Below are positions 55,801 to 64,000 of a DNA stretch of 64,000 nt, in pieces (position 1 is the stretch's first letter; every line of letters begins with the position of its first letter). Made by a program: the position numbers and the translations under genes. This DNA comes from Scolanthus callimorphus (taxonomy: Eukaryota; Cnidaria; Anthozoa; Actiniaria; Edwardsiidae), in the NCBI GenBank assembly GCA_033964015.1, contig CM066913.1, positions 11,960,953 through 12,024,952 on the forward strand, in the 5' to 3' direction. Below the pieces are notes generated by a model. That model did no database searches, was not told where the DNA came from, and saw only the letters and a list, made by a program, of their open reading frames with translations.

Positions 55801-57659
55801 ATGAAAATACTTATTTCTGGGAGACGAAAGTCATGCTGATCAAATAAAGTCACTGGAAAATCACACAGCAACTTTCCAACAATCAAGGCCCAGTACGATG
55901 TTTTGTTTCTCAAGTGTATTACGGCCTGGGTCAGCTGAGACAATCGATCGAGCTTATACCAAAATGCATGATTCTACAATACATCGCTTGAAGACATTTT
56001 GTACTGGGTGAACACAGAATTTCGTTCGTCTTTGTTTCTCCCATGATGCACCGGGGGCTGCAACAGACAGTTGTGACAAACAGAATAAACAAGGATTTAC
56101 TTACCGCGTTCTTTACAATAAGAAGCTGAAAAGAAAAACAGGTTTTAATAATTTCAAATATTCTGAAAGTTGTCGGGAAAATTAGAAAATAAAACTGAAT
56201 TTGCATCTAGCTTGAGATAACCAGCGAGCAAAGAAAGTGGCAGCCACAGAATACCCACTACAATGGAATGATGTATCGTAGAATTCGTTTAAAATGTTTA
56301 AAAACCGCGGGAAATCATTGATGACCCACCTTTTAAACTAAGTCTTGTGCAGGTACCTTGTACTTTTCTGTGTGAGAAAAGGAAAAACACTTTTGAGTTG
56401 AAATTAGCTTAGCTAATTGGTTATTTTATGCAATAGACCGTTATATATTTTAGCAGAATGCAGCGCGCGCACTGAGTCACAGCAGGGATAACAAAAAATC
56501 CACGATGTTTTTTTTATCTTACTAAATTATTTATGATCCGATTTTCCGTGGATTGTATCTAACTAACAATAATAATAACATGTAGGACTTATATAGCGCT
56601 TTTAAAATCCTAGAGTCCAAAAACGTTTTACTAAAGTAAAATCCACGTAAAAAACACATCGCCTTACCATCGGGATGCTCGTCGGGTTTAAGGTTGGCAA
56701 CCGAGTTGTTGAGAAGTTTCAGAAATCTTACAAAGAATCCTCCCGGATGAGGTTTAGCTCCCCCTGTTGGGACACCCGGGCCTACCGGGATTCCTGTGGC
56801 AAATATAGGAGGAATCGTCGTCTTCACAGGAATCCCGGTCGGCATGGCCGTTTCTGGTTTTGGTGGATTGGTATGCACAGGAATCCCGGTCGGTATTGCT
56901 GTTTCTGGCTGTGGAGGCGTAGTTTTTACAGGATTTCCGGTTGGTGCGGGGGATCCAGTCGGAGCGTCGGTGGTGGGACCAGTTGCAGAGTCTGCAAAAA
57001 AGAAGTGTAGTAAAAAATAACATGTCAAGGGGTTCACCGAGTGTAGAGCATAAGATCATAATACCGATGCCCTATGATAGTATGATAGTGATTCGCTGAT
57101 CTATATTTTGAGCCCATGGTGTGCGCGCATAGCAGCTGCTTCCAACTGACAACTCCCTCGTGCAATCAGATGACGTTATGAACGATCGTTCTAGGTTTAG
57201 GACATTCATACAACGATTTTACCTAGGATTTATCAACGTAGAGTCAGGGAGCAACTTCGGCTAAAATATGACCCATTTATTATAAGGTTGCAATCGGTTA
57301 TTTTGGTATTTGTATCGGTGTTACGGTGCGCACGCAGGAAATGGAACTGCTAATCTTGTCATACGATACTGCCAATAAAGTGACAAAATGGATAACGATC
57401 TACAAATAGTTTAGACCCCAACAAGCTAAAATAGAAGTCATGCATTCTGAGTCCTAGCCGAGCAGTTAACAAACTTCATTTGCAAGAACTAGTGCGCCTG
57501 ACAATAACAGGTTGAATAACGGCGCGATGTTGACAAACCTAGTGATAAAAACAGTCTATTTATGGGCTTTATGATTACCTTCAAGGTCGTCCAACTGAGT
57601 GAAGAGCCCCTGGTTAACACGGCCACTCCAACCAAAAGAACGAGAATTGCGAGCTTCAT
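52872..57659 (-). CDS. unrecognised secreted helical protein, copy A, with microexons
   Basis: I do not recognise this family. The first exon (57659-57579) encodes a signal peptide, MKLAILVLLVGVAVLTRG. Further exons: 56991-56668, 56367-56357 (11 nt), 56125-56105 (21 nt), 55709-55649, 55533-55405, 55329-55198, 54082-54045, 53716-53683, 53140-52872. From the second exon on all phases agree (340 codons). Exon 2 is Pro/Thr/Gly-rich with repeats such as ETAMPTGIPV, mucin-like. The rest is helical: AVDELFKPLMEIAHLMIKD, KHVVGEYFIALHRRFAMFV, DITKRFATGRMDFATLFLKF, DMIRLSVDQKNHEAAVQRAG. Exon 1 ends in phase 0 while exon 2 needs phase 1, so another microexon may be missed, or exon 1 belongs elsewhere. 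The last two blocks recur in copy B at 63313-63889. Probably extracellular (inference). Confidence 0.7.
54134..54388. mobile_element. CAGGGGCGTAGCCAG-end MITE, copy 4
   Basis: 255 bp, ends CAGGGGCGTAGCCAG and CTGGCTACGCCCCTG, flanked by GAATA on both sides (54129-54133, 54389-54393). The perfect 5 bp duplication suggests a recent insertion. It lies in an intron of gene A. Confidence 0.9.
54544..54977. mobile_element. foldback MITE (AGACCCCGTCCAC ends)
   Basis: The left arm 'agaccccgtccacctacaca... gttttcaaacaaaaacg' is inverse to the right arm 'cgttttcgtttgaaaac... gtgtagtgtggacggggtct'. It is about 430 bp with repeated 'cgttttca' blocks, non-coding, in an intron of gene A. Confidence 0.75.
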
Positions 57660-57799
57660 CTTCCCTTTCTATAAGCAGTGTCTACTCGACTGATGGTGTT
57701 TCTGACCAGCTCTACATCAATATATGGGATCCAGGTTACATCAGGCCATGTGCACGATGTTGGTACCCAATTGCGTTACACCCGAAAATGAGACGCGAC

Positions 57800-60098
57800 C
57801 GTTGCGTTTTTCCGTTGCGTTTGGACCGTTGCAATTTAGCGTTGCTTTTTGGCGTTAACTTTTAGCGTTGCAATCTAAGCTTATATTTTAGCGTTGCATT
57901 TTAGCGTTGCATTTTAGCGTTACATTTAGCGTTGCATTTTAGTGCTGCATTTTAGCGTTGCATTTTAGCGTTGCATTTTAGTGTTGCATTTTAGCGTTGT
58001 ATTTTAGTGTTGCATTTTAGCGTTGCATTTATATTAGCGTTGCCTTTTGCCGTTGCATTCGAATTAAGCGTTGTATATTTGAATGAGCGTTATCTTGTGT
58101 TTTTGTTGCATTTTATCGTTGTTGTTGCTTGCATAGCGCGTAGGCGACTTCTTTTTTCAACTGCTTTGATTGACTATAAGCTTGCTTCTCATGTTATCAG
58201 ATTGTGGTGAATTCGAAAATAGAGATCAGTGCCAGAACTTTCGGATGACAGACTTGTATGTTTCGACGAGCTCAACTTTATTGAAAATACAATAAATTAT
58301 TTGCAAGAAAGATTACACAGCCTCTTTCTTGGACCTGCCAAGAAAACGTGAACACGCAAGAAATGTTCGTCGTACTTTCTTTTGTCAGATACATCATTTA
58401 CGACATCGAAGCAATACTCAGGTCAAAGTTAGAGGAAATAGATCGTCTTCAAAGGCTCGTGCATTGAGAGTACATTATCAAAAGTGAGGGTCTCATTCTG
58501 CTTCATACACAATATAATCCTTTTCTCTATAAACACCATTGTTCAACAGTTATGTCTGCTGTTCTATTTTTTGAAACAGAAAATTCTGCTGAAGGGGTAT
58601 GAAATGATATTTGTGAAAAAGCGTGTCTCATATTGTTTACAATGTTGTTCCCTTTTGGTTATAATTTTATGCGGGCCTGTTTATTGCCAATAATATTGGT
58701 TTAAAAAAGGTGAGACACGAAGCTCGGATTTTTGCTTGCCAGAAAGAACCGGATGGTCGGATTTATCCATTATGTAACCTTGAATAAGCGAGATTTTCAG
58801 GAGGAATTTGCGGTCGGATTCGTATTAAATTTTTTTTATATTTGGAGCAGTTTCCATATAACGCAGTAATACCAGTCGTAAAGTAATAACTTCAATCCTG
58901 AGTAAAACGCGCGTCTCTACCAAATCGCAACGCATCGCAATAAAGGCATCGCCCGCCGTTGCGTTTTAGAGGGCCAACAAAATCGTTGACGTTACCGCGT
59001 GCAATATATTTTCTGTCGGCAACACACGGAAAAAATCGGCCAGACTATACAGTGAAGAAAAAAGCCAATGGTACACCAATACAAAACTATGAATTGTAGT
59101 AATAGCTGTTTCTCAAGGAGGTCGTTCCTACTAGCGGCACCCTCCCCTCGGCGTTGCGTTTTATATAGCTTGAACGACCTCAGCTGTGCCGGTTTGCCGG
59201 GTCTACTATACAGTCTACATAAATAGAGACCTTACGCTGAGATAACGGCAACGAGCACGACAACGGCAGAACAATACACTTGATAACAGAGCACAAAGCG
59301 CGCACGTGCAAATGTAAGAAATCAAATGCATTTCAACCGTTTTCTTCACTGGGACGTGAAACTGCTTTGTTTTACGTCCTGACTAGAACTCGAGTGTGGC
59401 TACCGATTTTGTCAAAATTTTGTTTGACATGATTGCAGTTGGGTATCAATTTGCTGCTATCAAAGTTAAAATGCAGTGGTGAATTCTTAACTGTTGCTGA
59501 ATATTGAGGAATATTACAAACGAGTAGACGAAGTTCAGTGAAAACGTCCTCGTTCTCGTTGCCGTCGTCGGTGCGTAAGGTCTCTAATCAGGTGAGTTAC
59601 TGCATTCAATCGCTTTATGCACTCCTACGCGTTTCTGCTCTCTGACAAGCTTACCTTTTTTCGATTATTTGTTGTTTTCCTTTTCATAATATTTCTTTGA
59701 CCTGCTTTACTGTCCTACTTTTTTTCGATGCCTTCATTCAAGTAAGCATTGTGCATTAGTCTTTTTCATTTTACAAAGGCAATCATAAAAATGCAACGCC
59801 CAATCGATAAAATGACTAAATGCAACGCCAAATAAAAAACACTCTAAGCAATCGTAACGCGAGAATGCAACGTTAAAATGCAACGCTGAAAACACAACGC
59901 TAAAACAATCGCAAAGCGAGAATACAACGCTAAATGTAATGCTAAACGCAACGCCAAAACAAAAAGCTTAAAACGCAACGCTAACATAAAACAATCACAA
60001 TGCGATAATGCAACGCCAGATTGCAACGCTACGGATACCATTCAAAAACTCAACGCCAAACTCAACGATAAAACGCAACGCAAAACACAATAAAACTT
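57800..60098. mobile_element. foldback element with arms of short tandem repeats
   Basis: The left arm (57800-58110) is a tandem array of a roughly 13 bp unit around GCGTTGCATTTTA. The right arm (59785-60098) carries the inverse unit around AATGCAACGCTAA. The 1.67 kb core has scattered single units (near 58925-58970 and 59150) but no recognised gene. This layout is that of foldback elements such as Drosophila FB and sea urchin TU (family knowledge). No transposase is seen and exact ends are not fixed. Confidence 0.6.
58111..59784. other. core of the foldback element, no gene recognised
   Basis: Open frames are under 70 codons and without domains. The stretch is otherwise single copy in this window. 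Confidence 0.4.
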
Positions 60099-61715
60099 GA
60101 GGGTCAAATGGAAATCCGTTCTCACGCTAGTTTTGACATTTTTGTACAGAACTGAAACGTGATCCCAGGATAATATGTACAGAATTTGAAACAACAATTC
60201 ATGTGCACCATATCACCATGTTTTTTTTTTTTATCTACTTTGCTGAAAAAAATTCGCAGCGGTATGAAATTTTGCGTACATCAACCGGCAGTATAAAGCT
60301 GACATCGTTCTCACGCTACATTTTCACTTTTTTTACATATTAGTATCAAAGGTCCCATCAAACTAACCACTTTGTGTTAATCTATAGTTCATGTGCATCT
60401 CAGCGAGTGGTTCCATTTCTTCTAAACACGAAGCAGGCAGGAAATATTTAACTTTTTAGATTTTTGTCTAGAAATTGTAACGCTGAAATTTTCATTTCTA
60501 GGACTAAAAACGCCTAATTTTCTCACTATTTTCTAGATATGCCAAAAAATATTTACATAAAAATATGCATCAGCAAGAGAACTATTTGCATGCTGAAAAT
60601 AGGCCTTTAATATTCACACTACGGGAAAATATGAAATATATTATTTCGGCTCGAGGGTTGTTTCTGAATTGGGTACCAACATCGTGCACATGGCCATCAC
60701 TGTTTGCATTTTTCCACATCGCAGTGCGAGCATTTTTACATTCCTTTAGAACTGGCGTAAAACTGCAGTCTAACCCCCTGAGCGCGGTGTTTCTATAACA
60801 CATCAAACAAAAGGAAGGTATTTAGGATGTCAAATTCCTAAGATGTGCTTGTATAAATCAGCTGGCGCTGTTTGTGTTACTAAAATGGCGAGTTGTATAA
60901 CTGTCCCCTTGCTATTTACGTAACCTAACATGTATCCCCCTGTCATATTATATCACTAGCAGGAAACGTCGAGCTCTATTAATAGAATTTTTCCTAGACT
61001 ATTCGAAAATGAAAAAGTTGCACGGTTATATTTCAAATGTTTGCTGGCTATGGGCGCGACCTTTCCGTGGGGCAAAACACGCGAAGAATTGATTTCAGGC
61101 GCACATACCACATCATAACGGATTTATTCCACAGCAACTTCACTAGCTGGCTGGAGATTGTGTTTTTGGAAATTCAAATAATAATATTCTACTGGGATAT
61201 ATCGGGTAGAAAATATTTCTGTCGGCGAACATTTTCTGCTGTTCTCTCTTTGCTTGGAAAATGTTGATCGGTTTAACAAACAAATTGTTCACATAAAATA
61301 TACTCTTTTCACCTAGCTAGCAAAATCGTTGTTCATAGAGCTGAGGTTTTCCTTGGAAAGTATCACTAAAGATACCTCCTTGCAAAAAGGAACAGATTAA
61401 CAGAAATATCTTCAAATAGTAAAAGAAGCCGTTTAAATGCATGCCCCCGCCGTGATTTACAAAGGCGAAGGGGCCATATTACACGAAGGGGCCATATTGT
61501 ACGAAGGGGCCATATAAACTCCATATAAAACGTCAAAAGACATGGCTCCCAAAGACCCTGATTATTATAAATGCAAAAATTCCTCTCGTCAAGTTACCCC
61601 TCAAAAATCCTTTGGCGCGATACTTGGAAAACAGAAAACAACAATATGTACAGAAAGATTTTTTAACTCACTTTGATGAAACCTGCATGGAACGGTCCCC
61701 TTACTGGCAAAAATA
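60099..61715. other. gene-free interval between foldback and 32 bp array
   Basis: No gene is recognised. Near 61660-61690 the minus strand reads GPFHAGFIK before a GTGAGT donor, which could be a downstream exon of copy B but has no supporting acceptor or homology. 'aaggggccatatt' is repeated at 61468-61515. Confidence 0.4.
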
Positions 61716-61721
61716 CATTAG

Positions 61722-62535
61722 CGCGCAATAACACACAAACGTCTAGTAGCACGCAATAACCCACAAACGTATATACAGTATCGCGCAATAACCCACAAAC
61801 GTATATACAGTATCGTGCAATAACCCACAAACGTATATACAGTATCGCGCAATAACCGACAAACGTATATACAGTATCGCGCAATACCCACAAACGTATA
61901 TACAGTATCGCGCAATAACCCACAAACGTATATACAGTAACGCGCAATAACCCACAAACGTATATACAGCATCGTGCAATTACCCACAAACGTATATACA
62001 GTATCGCGCAATAACCCACAAACGTATATACAGTATCGTGCAATAGCCCACAAACGTATATACAGTATCGCGCAATAACCCACAAACGTATATACAGTAA
62101 CGCGCAATAACCCACAAACGTATATACAGTATCGCGCAATACCCACAAACGTATATACAGTAGCGCGCAATAACCCACAAACGTATATACAGTATCGCGC
62201 AATAACCCACAAACGTATATACAGTATCGCGCAATACCCACAAACGTATATACAGTAGCGCGCAATAACCCACAAACGTATATACAGTATCGCGCAATAA
62301 CCCACAAACGTATATACAGTATCGCGCAATAACCCACAAACGTATATACAGTAGCGCGCAATAACCCACAAACGTATATACAGTAGCGCGCACTAACCCA
62401 CAAACGTATATACAGTAGCGCGCAATAACCCACAAACGTACATACAGTATCGCGCAATAAACCACAAACGTATATACAGTATCGCGCAATAACCCACAAA
62501 CATATAGTAGCGCGCAAGAACACACAAACATTATG
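61722..62535. repeat. 32 bp tandem array, about 25 units
   Basis: The unit contains ATAACCCACAAACGTATATA and CAGTATCGCGCA with variants (cgtgca, agcgcgca, missing a base in 'ataccca'). Since 32 is not a multiple of 3, every third unit returns to frame. All minus-strand frames stay open, giving a 286-codon frame (VCGLLRDTVYTFVGYCAILY-type). This is most likely a minisatellite, not a gene. Confidence 0.95.
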
Positions 62536-63312
62536 TGCCTAGGATGAATAGTTTTATTTCTAAAATAAAATAAAATTTACAAAATACGAGAAATCCCCTA
62601 TGTCACTAGAATCGGCCTATGGTACTTTACAAACGTATTGCACATCGGTACAAGCGTAACATCCAGTCCAGTGCTTGAGTAGAAACACCACGAGACTGCA
62701 GGCTGGGGTTTCACGGGATTTCACTTTTCATGTTGTGTTGTCGGGTCATCATTATGGTGATAAAAATACATTAGAGGTATGTGCTTCTAGCACCCAAGCT
62801 CAAAGAAATCTACCCAAAATGTAAATTTCGCCCAAAATTGTCCAAAATTATTACAACAACAATTTTATTAACTCAGAGACTAAATAACACATGAAATATG
62901 CTGCCTACTAATAGCTCAGAGACTAAATAACACATGAAATATGCTAACTACTAATAGCAAAACAATCTTAGCAATGCTCAACAGCTTCTCGAGAAATAGC
63001 ACCCTAAAGAACACTAGAAACCTCAGTCACCCCACCTATTGTCCTTCTCGGGACTAATCTCACCCGGATGATCATCACTAGCCACGGGAATTCAGCCAAG
63101 TAGCAGTTTTGTTTTTCTAAATTATTTCATTTTACAGAGGTGCATTGCCTTTTGTTTTCTGTTTGAAGCATTTTGCAGGGCATTTCGTTAAGGTGGGACG
63201 GCAGTAAAGAGGTAGTTTTGAAGTGTTTAGTTGTAAAGGAGTCCCATCAATGTTTTACAACCCTAGCGCTAGCGGACGTAGTTGTTTACCGGAGTGTTGC
63301 AAATTTACATAC
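62536..63312. other. interval downstream of copy B exon
   Basis: No gene is seen. A 44 bp unit with 'ctcagagactaaataacaca' and 'tgaaatatgct' is tandemly duplicated at 62873-62960. Remaining 3' exons of copy B may lie here or further left but are not recognised. Confidence 0.45.
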
Positions 63313-63889
63313 CTTGATTTGGCAGAGTTTGTGATTCAGCTTTATTTTTCTTATTGTGCGTTGGTTTGTTGGGCTTGAAACACTGCTTGACCCTGTAGAG
63401 CTTTGCGAGCGCTATGTGAATCTTGACTTCTCTGCGCATATCAGACAGGACACCTGCTCCCGCCCTCTGTACGGCTGCGAGGTGGTTATTCTCGTCCACA
63501 GACAAGCGAATCATATCCATAATCATACTGATGGGTAAAACGACACAAGGAATCAATATACTTTTCCTTTCAAGATTGAATGTGTTAAAATGCACGCACA
63601 ACGGCGGCAACAACAACAAAGAATCACAACGTGAACTCGACATATGCATATGTATTATATGAGTGTGTTTTATGAGGTTGTTTGACATCGCAGGTCTTTA
63701 TTAGACAAACGCGTGCTTTGCAACATGCAAGCTATAAATTCTGGAATACGTACAAGGGAATGGAGTCTAGAGTGCCGGACTGGAACGTACCTACGTAGAC
63801 GTCTTTGCTGACACTCGCAGCCTGTATCATCTGTTTCACTGCCTGAGAAACTTCCTTGTACGTCTTGACGCCCATGATAATGAAAGGAG
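63313..63889 (-). CDS. paralogue copy B of the unrecognised family (partial)
   Basis: Two exons are visible: 63889-63791 (APFIIMGVKTYKEVSQAVKQ, MIQAASVSKDVYVG) and 63527-63313 (MIMDMIRLSVDENNHLAAVQ, RAGAGVLSDMRREVKI, then a Lys-rich part ending SQTLPNQG). They match copy A blocks GPFVAMG and DMIRLSVDQKNHEAAVQRAG. The first ends in phase 1, while the second needs an incoming phase 2, so a small exon is probably missed between them. The 63313 end has a GTATGT donor, so more exons follow on the left. The 5' part lies beyond the window. Confidence 0.65.
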
Positions 63890-64000
63890 CTACAAGAGGA
63901 CAGAACAGAGGACTGCCAAAGTGTCCAAGAAAACAGAGAAAAGGAAACATCGCGCCATCTAATTGTTCAAATATTATAAAAAGCAAGCGCTTATTCATCC

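Noticed and set aside
57230..57290. Candidate missing exon of gene A (38 nt between TTTTAG and GTAAAA)
   Set aside because: Its length does not repair the phase gap between exon 1 and exon 2.
61660..61690. Possible exon of copy B reading GPFHAGFIK before GTGAGT
   Set aside because: Only a donor-like site supports it; no acceptor or matching block in copy A.
61663..62523. 286-codon open frame resembling a membrane protein
   Set aside because: Produced by the 32 bp repeat unit having no stops; not treated as a gene, though noted as a finding.

Overview
This is a eukaryotic nuclear window, most likely from an anthozoan cnidarian and probably a stony coral. The basis is intron-rich animal genes with complete human-like orthologues, GT-AG introns crowded with short foldback (MITE-type) DNA transposons, LINE remnants with microsatellite tails, and long non-coding satellite arrays. 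No operons, bacterial genes or CRISPR arrays are seen. The species cannot be named from sequence alone.

Layout. 1-12.6 kb: a C9orf72 orthologue on the minus strand (2002-11344). Its largest intron holds a LINE inserted into a Harbinger-like MITE, plus a tRNA-derived SINE. An inverted pair of dispersed repeats (1-295 and 12190-12600) brackets this gene. 13.4-34.2 kb: NSUN5 (minus, 13379-19323) and METAP2 (plus, 19823-34150) stand head to head about 0.5 kb apart, with a foldback element between them and TISU/YY1-like start sites. The 7.4 kb last intron of METAP2 contains a complete same-strand gene for an AT-hook plus BEN-domain protein (27453-29952), then a 2.8 kb inverted-repeat-bounded mobile-element relic. 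37.2-42.6 kb: CYB561D2-like transmembrane reductase (minus, 37217-39792) and an intronless RING-NHL (TRIM2/3-like) gene with one apparent frame break (minus, 40875-42586).

42.6-52.8 kb is gene-poor. It holds a dispersed repeat, a 627 bp Harbinger-like MITE and a 3.4 kb satellite of about 38 monomers, part of which has a trimeric higher-order structure of 257 bp. 52.9-64 kb holds two tandem paralogues of an unrecognised protein family. Copy A (52872-57659) has a signal peptide, a Pro/Thr-rich linker and microexons of 11 and 21 nt; copy B (from 63313, running out of the window) is partial. Between them lie a foldback element whose arms are made of short tandem repeats (57.8-60.1 kb) and an array of about 25 copies of a 32 bp unit (61.7-62.5 kb).

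The recognised genes are housekeeping or regulatory: autophagy/endosomal DENN protein, rRNA m5C methyltransferase, N-terminal Met removal, BEN chromatin factor, membrane electron transfer, and ubiquitin/RNA-type RING-NHL protein. They do not form an obvious pathway. NSUN5 and METAP2 both serve protein synthesis and probably share a bidirectional promoter. Exon boundaries were set by hand from splice consensus, reading phase and remembered family sequence; junctions that do not fit are flagged.
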